From positions 1,941 to 41,557 of the forward strand of contig UZAN01043427.1 in the NCBI GenBank assembly GCA_900618425.1: DNA of 39,617 nt, given 5' to 3'. The translations under genes were made by a program, and so were the position numbers. The notes under the pieces are model-generated. The model was not told where the DNA came from, made no database searches, and was given only the letters and a program-made list of their open reading frames with translations. Below, piece by piece: positions 1-11,334 of this stretch; position 1 is the stretch's first letter, and every line of letters begins with the position of its first letter. The DNA is from Echinostoma caproni (Eukaryota; Platyhelminthes; Trematoda; Plagiorchiida; Echinostomatidae).

Positions 1-1050
1 AGTTGGAATGATTATGTGAAACGAACATAAGCACCGAATGGAGTATTTCTTTTATAAGCCTAATGGTAACTTGCTGTAGAAAATAAGCGTGTTTGATGCT
101 GAGTAAACATTCATGGATCCAAGTAAACTAAGATGTATCGGCGAAACTGTTCTGATGGACGTGAGAAAAACCTTTTTGATACTGTCTGGAGAGATACTAA
201 TACTTTTTTCTTTTTAATCTGAGTGAATAGGAGAATGTTTGAACTGTTTCACCGAACCCGTGCTACCTCTGTCCACAGTCAAAATGGAGAGGTTGAACCA
301 CACGAAATTTCACATTCTAGCTATAGTGTAGACCCTTAGTATCCTTCACCTAAACCATCCCAAGCCATGTGTTTGTGCGAACCCGCTAAAAACAATTTGC
401 CCGATAACTTCGACTCTCTTAACCGACCCCCCATCCCCCGGTACTTGACAGGTCTACCGTACAGGAATAATAGCCTGCAAATTGCTCTCACTTCTGTTTC
501 AACCTGCAGTCCAACTTTGCCTCTCTCTGTCCTAAACCCTTATCCGTAATTTGTATCATATTGTTTTGTTATCTTGACATGATTATAAAACACCTTTTGT
601 TTCTTATTCAATGAAAAAGTGCTTCACAGATACAGTTCTAAATATTTCTGAAAATGTTTTTGTGCACAATCACCATTGGGCTATTATAGCTTTTCGGATT
701 TCTGCCTTGAAACGACTATACGTCTCTTTGAGCGTTTATCCACCAAGTCTGTGATAAGCAAAACTAGAACGAATGCAACCAGAAGATATTGATTGATATT
801 GAATGACGATTTCCATGCAGACTGGTATATGTGAGTCACTTTGAGCTAAGCACTTACTACAATGGTTTCAGCGGTCCAAGACAAACGCATGACAAGACAA
901 ACAATGAGGACGGTTTTCACTCGTTTGAGCTATGCAGAGGATTGGACGGTTAATCCTGTAATATTGGTGATGATGTGACACTCGGACGTGTGCTTGTGTC
1001 TGTCAGATGCAACAGGACACTGTAGTGCCACCGAAGTACTTCACGTATGT
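1..1050. other. Unassigned sequence, no supported gene
   Basis: No frame here shows a recognisable domain, signal peptide or repeat. A short open frame at 367-549 is proline- and serine-rich with no family resemblance, and is probably chance. Could be intergenic or intronic. Confidence 0.5.
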
Positions 1051-1108
1051 ATTTGAGATCAGTCACATATAAGCCATTCGGTATTTTTTTGTTGTTGTGG
1101 TTGTATTA

Positions 1109-1402
1109 CTATCCTGATGCAAATTGGCGCAGTCGAGTACGTCTGTGTCTCATGGCCAACCGCATATCGTTGGCAAACGCAAAAGACGGTGTCTCGGTTG
1201 GCTTCGAACCCGTGAATTGTCCGACACGTGCCGGTCGCTGCAGTGGCCACCATGGTGTACCAACTAGGCGCTTGAGTTCCTTGGCGGTCAGGGCATGTTT
1301 CCGTAGTTGCTGTTGTATTGTGGCCATCGTACCCATGTTGGTTCCGTAAATATGCACGTAGACAACGAAAATAAAACCAAGAATAATGGAAACCGAACGC
1401 AT
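1109..1402 (-). CDS. Candidate small secreted protein, possibly a peptide precursor
   Basis: This single-exon frame of 97 codons starts at the ATG at 1400-1402. The N-terminus reads MRSVSIILGFIFVVYVHIYG: one Arg, then about 17 mostly hydrophobic residues, a textbook signal-peptide layout with possible cleavage near residue 20. The rest is basic, with a KR pair near residue 44, an RHRR cluster near residue 86, and a glycine as the very last residue. Dibasic sites plus a terminal Gly are the usual marks of processed, C-terminally amidated peptides, but I recognise no known flatworm peptide family. A TATAAATA box lies 61 bases upstream on the same strand and no repeat overlaps. Two other frames are also open across this GC-richer patch, so the call rests on the signal peptide and the promoter. 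It could still be chance. Confidence 0.4.
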   Translation of the reverse strand: MRSVSIILGFIFVVYVHIYGTNMGTMATIQQQLRKHALTAKELKRLVGTPWWPLQRPARVGQFTGSKPTETPSFAFANDMRLAMRHRRTRLRQFASG

Positions 1403-1463
1403 ATGTGTTCACTCGATTTTGGTACTTGCAATGATGGACTGCGATGAGCGATGAAATACGACA

Positions 1464-1471
1464 TATTTATA
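1464..1471 (-). promoter_or_regulatory. TATA box (TATAAATA)
   Basis: The minus strand reads TATAAATA here, 61 bases before the ATG of the candidate secreted protein at 1109-1402. With a start site about 30 bases downstream, the leader would be about 30 nt. The spacing is plausible, but the motif alone is common in AT-rich DNA. Confidence 0.35.
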
Positions 1472-1499
1472 CAGTCAGCTTCCGTGACAGAAGATAAAG

Positions 1500-4400
1500 A
1501 TCAGCTCACTTGAATTTCTCTCTTTCCCTCTGTCACTCTCACTGTATAGAATGTAGAGGTATGCGAATACACCTACACAGGCATCCCACAGTCCTGAAAT
1601 GCCGACCACGATTTAGTGGTTGGTCTTGGATGTGGATGTTTGGAAGCGTGTGTTCTTGGCACGCAATTCCCATACTCATTTTTCATAATTTTTAATGGTT
1701 GAACTATGTGTGTTCAGTCTCTCTCTCTATACATGTGTGCCTCATTCATCCACCCACCGAATCGCGGAAGGAGATACACGGGACACATATGTTGAATCGG
1801 TTTTTTTTCAGATGCCAGTCAATTTAACTTTGGTTGAAATGTTTCGGGAAACGGCCACAATTGGACACAGGTAATGCATACCGGAAGCGTTCATGCGAAT
1901 ACCGTGGACAAACATTTTTGATTAAAATACAGCTGCCAATTGGAATGAACATTTTCTTGTGGCTCAATTTCATTTTGCAGAGAGGGATAATGTGATGTTT
2001 GGAATCCGAAACTCGCCCGGTGCACTTGGAAATGGTATGAACAAGGAGAGCGACCGAAACAAAGTCCCTCTCGCTCGCTCGTTTCACCTCCCTCTCTCTC
2101 TCTCCTTTCCTCGAGTGAACTGACTTCACGAATCAATAGGTCACATACCATAAATCAATGGAACTNAGATATGGGGATTTCGATCTGGTATCTTGTCGCA
2201 GATTTTGGCATGCCACAAGGGGTTAATGAGTCGCATTTTCATTAATTCGGTTTTTCTGATCGTTGTAAAACCCTACATCTAAATACAAAAAGCTCAACAT
2301 AGTAATTTGTTGGACATTAGAGGTATCACATCAAGTCATATCAAGTAAAGTAGGAGGATGGAGGCATTTGTAAACAGTATGTTCTTCATTGTTAAAATAA
2401 TTTCTGAAGAATTTTATGCAATTATGATCAGTAGACCGAATTCTAAATCGGCGGAGATTAGTCTTTTTCGATCAATCCAAAAGTGGTCAATCGTCTGACG
2501 ATTTGCCGTAGACCATGACAGGAACTTTGCCAACAGACTGCATCTTGATCGATTTTGATGCAGATCTATAGATTTATTTTGAGAAAATACGGGTTTGACA
2601 CGTCAGTTTGACAAAAACAGTGTACCGAAATTGCCGCTTCAAACTGCATGTGACAAGCACACCGAGTAGATGGTTGGGTCTGATTGTCGATAGAAGACCA
2701 TTTCGTTTTATCATCGTTCGCGTTTTCTAATGTGTGAGTGGTAGGGTACGGAATCGCGGTCCGGTGAGTGCCAGCCCCGAAATCCAAGTAAAGAGAGTTA
2801 TCTAATCGTACTCAAGTTATGACCAATCTAACAGAGAAAACTGCGGTATGAAGTGAAATTAAATCGACTTAAGCCACGAGCAACGTACCGTCAGATCAAT
2901 GACCGAGAAACATAAAAGAGAGAAACGTATTTAAAGAGACCAACTGGCCAATCCAAGTGACTCAGTACATATGTGTGGCTGTTTCTGGGCGATACATGCA
3001 CGAATGAGTGCTATCGGAGCACGTAATGCACAATATGTCGCAAAGCTATTTGAAGTAGATCTAACGAGAGCTCACGGTTAAGTGGAAAAGGTGCCGCGTA
3101 AAAATTCGGCCAACAGAGTGAATAATAATCAACTGAATTTAATGAGAGAGGGGCTACAGGCCATAATTGCGGGTACAGCACAGTTTTTCTATTCTTCACA
3201 TGTCAACAAAGTTCATTAGGCTATCTATAGACCTCAAAGGAGTCGTGAAATACCGGATACGAACAAAAAAAGAGTAGTGACAGCTTTGGGGCGTATGGGC
3301 TTTGTAATATTTCAACGAAGATATATCGTGTTCGTCGCAGTCAAGTGGTTTGTCAAAAGGTGCATGAGTTCATAAAGGTGGTCTGAACGGTCACTGCAGT
3401 GACCACAATCCATCATGCGGAATCAAATGTTAAGGAAGCAACCGTACATATCAGGGTGAATCATAAACGAAAAAGTATGATGAATGTCTGCACAAAGTTG
3501 GATCTGTAGGTATAGGGCGACTAAAATGACGAGCGACCTCAAGTTGTTTACAACCATTCACAGAACGGTATGACTTGTATTGTTTCTGGTGCTTCTATTA
3601 ATCGTGAGACTGATAAATTGTTCACTAAAAGGAGTTGCAGACAATTAAAGACCGTTCGATTCTCTTCACTTACGTTTGACAAGGAGTCCTGATAAGTTAT
3701 AATAAACATTATATATATACTATATATAAATCAAAATAGAATGGCGAACAATGAATTGTAAAATAATATTTATCATACATTATCGATTCAAATTAGGACT
3801 CGTTGTCAAATGTAAATGAAATCAATGGGATAGTGGGATTAACTTCTTTCTTTACTCCTGTGTGGTATTTGTGCGTCTACAAGTCCACCACTCGTCACTG
3901 GTTTTGCGAGTGCGACGTAATGTTTGCCTACTTCAACTTTTCGGTTGAATTGATCGGGTGTAGAACTCAGAGAATTAATCGTTCCCCTTCCTTCTTAGCT
4001 CGCACCACCTTTGCGTTATCGATTGCGACCTTGTGATCTGTTCGTGTGCAGTGGTTCCAAATTCGTGACCTCTGGGTAGCGCACTGGAGGATAAGGTTCT
4101 ATTCGTGTAGATGAGTGCGTAGTTGTATGCCCGTCTCACCTATGAAGCCCAGGTACGGGATTGTGCAGATTGTCTTTCAACTCGATCCATGCGTTCTAGA
4201 GAAACGATCTCACAGTTGTTACTGATTTGTAAGCTATCCCGATTCCCAACAGTCGGAGCACACGTTCGTTGGCTTCTAACGTGCCACTTATGAACGGTGA
4301 CGTTATCCAAATTCCCTCTTTTACTTTTATTTTACCCCGTGATGCACGCATTGATAAAGCTTCTGAGACAGGCGTTAGATAACAATGATTGAAGAAGTCA

Positions 4401-4860
4401 ACTTCTTTCTCTTGCCCTTAGCTCCGGTATGCTGTAATGTGTGTTCGCTCGGTAAAAGAGAGTTCACACACAAACGTTCAAGTGGCACAAGGGAAGGTGT
4501 AATATTGTGAACAGAGTTCGAAATATAGTTCGTAAATTCACGCAGTCCAGATTTCCAATAATAAAACAACTCCGAATGAAACGACGCATGTAATTTATTC
4601 AAATTGCTTGCACTTGCTTAATTCAATGCATCTAAAGTGTACAATAACTCTATCGAGGTTAGTTTCATACATCACAAACGGTTGTTATTGTAATTGAGGA
4701 TGCTATTTGCCGTGGTCAGCTTGCAATAGACTGTGGTTTCTACAAGGATTGAGCAAAAGATTTGGGGATACGAAGTACACGTACAAGGTGCAGATGAACG
4801 GGCAAGGAAAACGTGAACTGTAATCTATTGTGAATATTGGTCAGTGATTGCAAATGACAG
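1500..4860. other. Unassigned sequence with low-complexity patches
   Basis: No supported gene. It contains CT-rich tracts around 2070-2110, which create spurious Arg/Glu-rich minus-strand frames, an alternating TA stretch at about 3711-3728, and one ambiguous base at 2166. Short frames at 3803-4036 and 4375-4602 match no family I know. Confidence 0.5.
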
Positions 4861-4866
4861 AACCAA

Positions 4867-5890
4867 ATGTCAACAGCCAAGCACAGCTTACAGGTTATAA
4901 GGTTGCTATATTCGAACTATAATGATGGAACTCAGTCGATGTCACTGGAGGGTGATTTCTTGCGACTACAAAGCAGTAGCAGCAGCAGCAGCAGCAGAGC
5001 TTTGGCCGTTTTCGAGCTGCCTCTAGTAGTGATGCGCCATCCAGAAGCTCTGTGTTTGAGTGGTTTGCGGCGTGTAAGGGTATCAGGCGGCCCCGGGATG
5101 ATGAGACAGTATGGTCGAACTGTGAAGGCCATCACAGCGGACAGTATTGCTGCATTGCAAGCGATGGTTAAAGAGGATGCATGGGTGACAATAGAACAGC
5201 TGACAAAAGCCATCGAAATCCCATCGGGATCAATCCGCACTAACCCTTATGAGAAGCTCAGTCTCAGACAGGTTTCTGCACACTGGGTACTCCATCGGCT
5301 CAGGGAAGAACAGAAAGCTGTGTGGGGTCATTTGGTGCCGCTACACACTTACCAGGTTTGATAGTGCATGTTTCAAAGCAGTTTTGGATGTCGTCAGTGA
5401 TGACGAGACCTGGGTATACGGTTTCGATTCAGCGATCATAGAATAATCGGCTTAGTGGACGGCGGCTAGGAAATTCTGGCACGATCGCAGTGTGGCAAAC
5501 CAGGTGTTGGCTGTGTTAATGACCGAAAACGGTCATGTGGCTACTGCACCGGTCTTACAGCAAAGCACAGTCACCGGAGACTGCAACACCACCCATTGTC
5601 TGTTGAATCTGTTGGAATCCGCTGCCAGGCGTTATTCAAGACCTTGAGCTCGAGGGATCTTGCAGAACCTTGAGAACGCACCTGTACACAGTTCTCATTT
5701 CGTCGGCGATTTTCTGGCTATTGAACGCATCAAGGTGGTTGGTCACCTACCCTACAGTCGATAACTGGCCGCGCAGGACTTTTTCGTGTTTCCACGTGTC
5801 AAGCACATGACGCGTGGAATCGGATACGGGTCTTTGATAGATTCAGTCAAAACCTTCATTGAACTTAAAACTTAAAACTTTGGTCAGAGA
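4867..5890 (+). mobile_element. Degenerate mariner-family transposase relic
   Basis: Mariner transposases cut and paste DNA through an N-terminal helix-turn-helix domain and a DDD catalytic domain. The pieces are in order but in different frames. A VFEWF helix followed by a DDE-type segment lies near 5010-5075. A second helix-turn-helix section (KEDAWVTIEQLTKAIEIPSG, then QVSAHWV) is at about 5167-5290. The first catalytic block, DETWVYGFD, is at 5401-5430, and an ENAPVHSS block at about 5670-5695. A DFFVFPRVKHMTRG block at about 5777-5820 matches the family's conserved C-terminal region. At least two frameshifts and several stops break it, and the second catalytic Asp (family HHDNAPAH) has become Glu. 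Terminal inverted repeats were not identified. A CR1 copy begins immediately downstream. Confidence 0.85.
4978..4999 (+). repeat. (AGC)n microsatellite inside the mariner relic
   Basis: A short run of AGC/CAG units encodes polyserine in one frame. It sits upstream of the mariner VFEWF segment and is not expected in a mariner transposase. It probably expanded after the element died. Confidence 0.8.
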
Positions 5891-6687
5891 TTTCTAATGA
5901 ATATTTCCCAACGAACAGTGTGATCCCCTGGTATCCTGGGAATAATTTACAAACCACCTGACGGAAATGGTGAAACACGCGACGAAGACTAAACACATCA
6001 CCTACTCAACTGGTCAAATATCAGCGATTCGAAGTCGGGCAAAAAAGTGGATTTCACAGAGGAATATCTCATGGAGAGCTTATAAACGATCTCCTTGCAA
6101 CAACACATGATATACTTACTGTCAGCTCCGAAATGACTGCACCAGGTTGGCTTGAGAAGATAAGTTAATACACCAAGAAATGCTCATGCGCAAGTTTATA
6201 TGAAATCCCAAGCTGTTGTACAAACACATAAATGCCACCAGAAAAGTTAAGTCTGGTGTTCCAGCGCTAAGATTGGCAGAACGTGTTTCAGTCACTACAA
6301 GGGAGGCAGCTGAAATGCTAAAACGTCCGCACGCTCAAGTGTTCACCGTAGCTGAGAACACCGGACTACGTTTGCCTCTGTTATATGAGGATATATCATG
6401 TCCAACGCTCATCACAATTGATTTTCCCCGGAAACCATAACATCGAAATTGCAGTGTTCGGAAAGGAACTCAGCTCCAGGGTTAGATAATATCCATCCAC
6501 AAACCCTTATCAACCTGGCGAGTAACTTAGCTTAACCACTAAGCGAAATATTCCAGCAAATGTTCAACAAAACTGTGCTGTACAAACATGGAAACAACGA
6601 ATAATTTCTCCGATATACAAGGGCGATTGTCGTAGCGACCCAGCTAACTACCGCCCCGTTACTCTCCTCCCCGTATTATCCAAAGTC

Positions 6688-7002
6688 ATGGAACCCATTG
6701 TTATAGACAATGTGATGGGTGACTTGGAAAAATACAAAGTGTTATACCCTGCTCAACATGGGTTTCGTCGCGAGCGATCGAGTACCACTAACCTGCTTCC
6801 GGCCCGAGAAGATTGGACAAAAGCAGCTGATCACGGTGATGCATCGGACGTTGTGTACCTCGACTTCTCCAAAGCATTCGACCGTGTGAAACACAAAATA
6901 TTGCTGAGGAAACTACACAACTACAGAATTCGGGGACTTTTACTAGGCTGGATAGAAGAATTTCTTCGACAGCGCACCATGACAGTTCGGGTTTCTGGGT
7001 AA
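6688..7002 (+). pseudogene. CR1 copy 1 RT, finger/palm segment
   Basis: This open piece of the broken ORF2 runs from a VMEP motif through HGFRRERSSTTNL to DVVYLDFSKAFDRVKHKI (motif A, catalytic Asp present) and RQRTMTVRVSG. It ends at a TAA where related elements continue into the PQGSVLGP block, which follows in a shifted frame at 7048-7344. It is not a standalone gene. Confidence 0.85.
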
Positions 7003-7543
7003 CTTTCTGATCCCATCAGCGTATCACGATGAGTTCCACAGGGATCCGTGCTGGGCTCTCAAATTTTCCTTGTTTTTATCAACGACCTAACGGACATTCT
7101 GGGGCCACAAACATTAATGTTTGCAGACGATGCAAAAATATGGAAAACGGGAACAAAACTAGAGGACTCGCTAGAACACCAAAGAACACTAAATGGTGCT
7201 CATCAGCGGTCGATCGAAAACGACATGGAGTTTAATGTCGTATCCCTTCGACACAAAACTCGGTTTCCGTATTTCCTGGGAGATCAACAAATTCCGTGTG
7301 GCTCCAATGAGAAGGATCTCGGCATGATTTTTAGGACGACCTAAGCTGTTCTTTAAACTGCTCCAGGGCGTCGTCTACCGCTGTAAGACATGTTGGTTTG
7401 CCAAAACGAGTATTTGGCAAGTTTGAACTTACGCTGTTCCCACGATTGCTATCAGCCTACATTTGACCCCACTAGAGTACGCCACTCAAGCATGGAGACC
7501 ATGGCTGCAACGTGATCGGAAGATTCTGTAACATCCCCAAAGA

Positions 7544-7873
7544 ATGGCCACCAAAATGGTCAAGGGATTGTATTCCAAGAGTTATGCCGAAAGACTGGAA
7601 TCACTGCAACCGTACTCAACACAGTATCGCCGCTTTCGAGGGGACTTGATCTTGGTATATCAAATAATGCAGAACCCAGATCACCCATGTGTCATCCACT
7701 CTTTTCCTTGTCCTCCAAAAATGCTACTAGAATGCCGGCCTTATTCATTCGCCCTGAGAGTGTGCATTACTTGGAAGTCTCTACCGCCACACGTTGTTTC
7801 TGCACCCACAATTGATTCATTCAAGCACAAACTGAATGAAGCTTTGAAAAGTCATAAATTTCAACATCCGTAG
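7544..7873 (+). pseudogene. CR1 copy 1 ORF2 C-terminal segment
   Basis: This is the last open piece of ORF2. It begins ATKMVKGLYSK, has YRRFRGDLILVYQIM and ends in an SFKHKLNEAL stretch. This arrangement is typical of the C-terminus of CR1-like polyproteins. The segment is missing from copy 2. Confidence 0.85.
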
Positions 7874-8094
7874 AAGTGCACGAAACAAGGACAAATTGTG
7901 ACATTCATCTACTTTGCATGAAGTGTGAATCGATTCATCTGTGCTTAACCCTATGGGACTAGAAAAGCAACCGCTTGTAAAGTATTTCCCATAATAAAAA
8001 TGACTTTGACTGGTTATTCATTTTGGTATGGTTGAGCTGTTTTACCAAACGGTCTGAGTGCACGGAACTGTGCATGAACGCTGGTGGGGAATAC

Positions 8095-8694
8095 TTCGAG
8101 AAAATTTCGTGCTTATTTTTGTGTAACAAATAAAACGCTTTGTGCGTCCAGAAACGTTTTGCTCAGCCCTTATATTTTCCTGTCAGATTGTCTCACAAGA
8201 ATGATGCCTAGGAAAGGAAGTTGTCCTTCTTCCTCTTTCCCCTTGATTCCAGGCACCCGCTCGTTCTTTGACATTCCGTTTTTCTTTTACATTTTTACTT
8301 CCTTTTTATTGAATACATAATGATACAGTTTTCAGGAAGTGGGAAGCGATCAATCAAAGGATCGTCACACAGTGACGATATGGAGGAACTGATCTACTGT
8401 GGAAACTCACTGTATAATGATTATGTCTTCCACGCACCGTATCCACAGATAAAGTTGTAAAATTTCAAAAGCTTTGGCTTCGAAGAGCTTCATAAACGCA
8501 TCCGCGAGTAGACTTGAGAGCGGCGAACCCATAGGTGTTCTTCGTATCTGTTGGTACGCCTTCTCGTCGAATTGTAAGTAGGTTTCCACATAGAGTTCTA
8601 CGAGTTGCACCAATTGGTCCGCCGATAGCCACGTTCTTGATTGTGTATTGGTCGTTTTGGTATGAATTGCGCCGACTCGAGAATTAGACTGCAC
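8095..8694 (-). mobile_element. Penelope-like element (PLE) reverse transcriptase fragment
   Basis: Penelope-like elements encode an RT plus GIY-YIG nuclease. The minus-strand frame 8407-8694 contains FDEKAYQQIRRTPMGSPLSS followed by LLADAF, the characteristic PLE G-x-P-MGSP block. About 25 residues later comes LWIRCVEDIIII, in the position of the YVDD catalytic motif but altered to CVED. Past a stop and frame changes, EEEGQLPFLGIILVRQSD (about 8185-8240) matches the PLE GQLPFLD-type block just downstream of the RT core. No GIY-YIG domain is visible. The fragment meets the 3' end of CR1 copy 1 tail to tail near 8.0-8.1 kb. The altered first Asp and the stops make it inactive. Confidence 0.8.
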
Positions 8695-8699
8695 TTCTC

Positions 8700-10400
8700 A
8701 GTTTCCTTCAGTACATGCTGTACTGTGATCACGAAAGATCACTCCAGAGACAACTGGCATACCTCTATCCTCAATATAGGGGAACAATTTACAACTACAT
8801 TCAAATCCTAACTGTGAGGCGATAACTGAATTAATTCGCTTTTTCTGCTTGTCAATCCAAGCCTGCCTTCACGTCTAATCGAAGCTGAAGCAAAGGGTCC
8901 CTGTGAAACACTTGTGGGTTCGTATAGGCACTAGCAGTTATACTGAAGTGATTTTTTTTCAAATAATATTAAAAAGGCCCTGGTAAATCTTCACAGCACT
9001 GATTTTTCGGCTTCGTTTACACTCAGTAGATGGAATAGTTCAGAATGTAGCAGATATTCCCATTTCGTCAGTAGTGGTTGACCTAGACCATGATGAGTTA
9101 GGAGCTAACTAAAGAGAATAAAACACTTTTTATTTACAATAAAGTAATATTGATAAAAATAGGATGTAACGTTTATGTAGACTAATAGTCTATCGGTCTG
9201 CCTTTGTTCTATATGTAATAAGGTCTAGCGATTTCTACTCTGCCTTACACCAAATGTAATACTATTTTTAGCTGTAACTTCCAAACCTATACTGAAAATT
9301 GTAACCTGATGACCATGGTTGATACTAGAGAATCAAGATGATTGCGGTGAAGTTCAGAACAAATGATCCATGGCTGGTGATGTGCAGGCAGCAAAATGGA
9401 AAGTGAAATGCAATCATGCATTGAGCTTCATATCCCAAGACTATGCAGTGAGTGGAATTTAAAAAATGAGGTCAATAACTTCTTATTCCCCTATTAAGTT
9501 TTTGTAGTCAGTTTCGTCGTATATGGAGTAATAGACAAATGAACTGAGAAGTTAGGAATCACCTTACAGCTCTTTTGACATTGTTGGGTCTCATCAGCAG
9601 TAGGACTCCGTCGACGCGACGAGGGATTGAATCCAATACCTCACAGACGGAAAGAAAACATACTACCTACTCGACTTTTAAGTTAATTCTAATCAGACCA
9701 TTGCTTGCATAACTGCAGAAGGCCACATACCAAAGTAATACGGAAATATTGCTGACGCATGATAACCTTAGACCCTCACTTTGGGACATCCAGTGTGGAA
9801 CCACATAAGGCCGAACTAGGACAGTTATGATAGTGAGCCGGACAACGGTAGAACTACCTACCTTCAAAGTTTAATGGGGGTAGAATGATCTGATACTCAG
9901 ACCTTGGGCTTAGATAAAATAGTAAGAATCGCCCAAAGGTTAGTCAGTCAACTGTTTCCAATACGTCAAAAGTTGAGTGTTTAATAGTAAACCGTGAATT
10001 GGAACGTCTTTGACAGAAATTAATAAAAACGCTATGTTCCAGGACAAGTTTCTATTCTCCGCCTATTGGCTACCTGCACTAAAACACATCGAACCTTCAA
10101 AGCCGTTATACTATTTTGAGAAACCACTTCAGCAAAAGTCATCGAATGAAACAGAAACTGGGATAAGTATATCAGTATTGGTCTGTGCCAATCCACAAAT
10201 AAGAGCACAAAACAAGTGTCACCAATCTCTTTGGGTTAAGGTTACGCTGATGAAATTACGTAAATGAATTATGGAAGTCTTCGGACAATAAAATCATAAC
10301 TTTAAGGTTCATTAATTATTCCACACAACAGGTAAAGTAGTCTGGATTATTCGAAAATGTTCTTATCACCTACAAAACCCAAGGCTATTTCATAAATTTG
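8700..10400. other. Unassigned sequence
   Basis: No recognisable gene. Nucleotides near 8787-8800 resemble a stretch near 20501-20514 (minus strand reading GGATTTGAATGTA in both), possibly a shared repeat fragment. An 85-codon frame at 10010-10267 has no recognised domain. Confidence 0.45.
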
Positions 10401-10407
10401 GGAATAG

Positions 10408-10614
10408 TTTAGTCGGTACAAAGAAAGTAACAAAGGTGAAAACCTATTTAGAGAATCGCGCAATTCAGCACCATCTTCATTCGCAGTAGGACTTTCTCAA
10501 AAGCGGGAATCTCATGACCAAATTTTACCAATTTCAAACGCGAGTGATAACGATGACAATTTTGACGATGATGATGATGATGATGGTGATGACGGTAGTG
10601 AAGATGAACATTAG
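10408..10614 (+). CDS. Possible terminal coding exon with polyaspartate tail
   Basis: The frame stays open from the TAG at 10405-10407 to a TAG at 10612-10614. It has no in-frame ATG, so it would have to be a 3' exon. The first half is polar (KESNKGENLFRESR, then a Ser/Ala stretch). The end is strongly acidic (SDNDDNFDDDDDDDGDDGS followed by EDEH). GTTTAG at 10407-10412 could serve as an acceptor. The acidic run coincides with a GAT microsatellite, so a chance open frame over a repeat is a serious alternative. I do not recognise the protein. Confidence 0.25.
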   Translation, partial: FSRYKESNKGENLFRESRNSAPSSFAVGLSQKRESHDQILPISNASDNDDNFDDDDDDDGDDGSEDEH

Positions 10615-10619
10615 CTAGG

Positions 10620-11330
10620 TGTACTTGTGTTTCACCTGTAAATTTTTCTTCAAGATGGTGTAACGGTTGAGCAAAGAGGTTTCATTTCTAATTCATCGCT
10701 TCGCTTATTGCCATTAGTGTATATGACACAAACAGACTGTCAAATTATACACCCTCAAAAGCAGCTATTTTCTAATTTTTTGCCAGAGCTAAACCAGTCA
10801 CGGAAATATCTATAGTTTCACTAAATTTGAACGCATACCTAATTGGTTTTGCAGATCCAATGGATTTGAGTGCTCGGATTTCGATTATTAAAATACGGTA
10901 TGGTAAATTGTTCCCCGTTGCAACAAAGTAATATGTTGACATTTACCCACGAATTAGTTAACTTTGAAGGAATATTTCTCCTGGGAATTCAATTATTATA
11001 TCCCACATTGAACGAATAACATATTTTACTGATATAATCACAATTGTTAGTAACCAACGGTTTCGGTATTCAGTGCAAAGCTGCAGTGCTCAAAATATAC
11101 GGGAATCGTGGATGTCAGACGTAATCGCAATCGCACTGGTAATGAACTAACCAGGTTTCCAACTAATTGCTCTTAGCATCCGCTTCGGTAGTCTCTAAAA
11201 TGAATTTGGTCGCGGCGGAGTTCATAGATTGTCGTATCCGTCAGACCCGTTATCTCTACCACGGTCAATCTTCCACGTGATGATTCCTTGGAAGTAAACT
11301 ATGTTGGTTGAGTGTATGCAGTGCATCAAG
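10620..11330. other. Unassigned AT-rich sequence
   Basis: No convincing coding frame, RNA gene or repeat is seen on either strand. Confidence 0.45.
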
Positions 11331-11334
11331 GATC

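Larger units (their letters stand above)
5900..8013 (+). mobile_element. CR1-type non-LTR retrotransposon, copy 1, 5'-truncated
   Basis: The copy begins in the linker between endonuclease and reverse transcriptase and runs to the 3' tail. RT blocks follow in order: ISPIYKGDCRSDPANYRPVT-like at about 6600-6660, the catalytic block DVVYLDFSKAFDRVKHK at about 6850-6900, a VPQGSVLGS equivalent near 7030-7055, and FADDAKIWKTG at about 7120-7155, which keeps the FADD catalytic pair. The C-terminal domain (ATKMVKGLYSK to FKHKLNEAL) is open at 7544-7873. The sequence ends with CCCATAATAAAAATGACTTTGACT at 7990-8013, a tail shared with copies 2 and 3. In-frame stops and shifts near 6540, 7003, 7340 and 7530 make it inactive. 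Copy 2 aligns along its whole length. Confidence 0.9.

Noticed and set aside
1047..1412. Two other open frames (plus 1047-1349, minus 1059-1412) over the secreted-protein candidate
   Set aside because: No signal peptide or domain; they are shadows of the same GC-richer patch.
1824..2151. Arg/Glu-rich minus-strand frames
   Set aside because: Created by CT/GA low-complexity repeats; no domain.
8084..8320. Plus-strand hydrophobic frame that looks membrane-like
   Set aside because: Antisense of the Penelope fragment, which has ordered family motifs.
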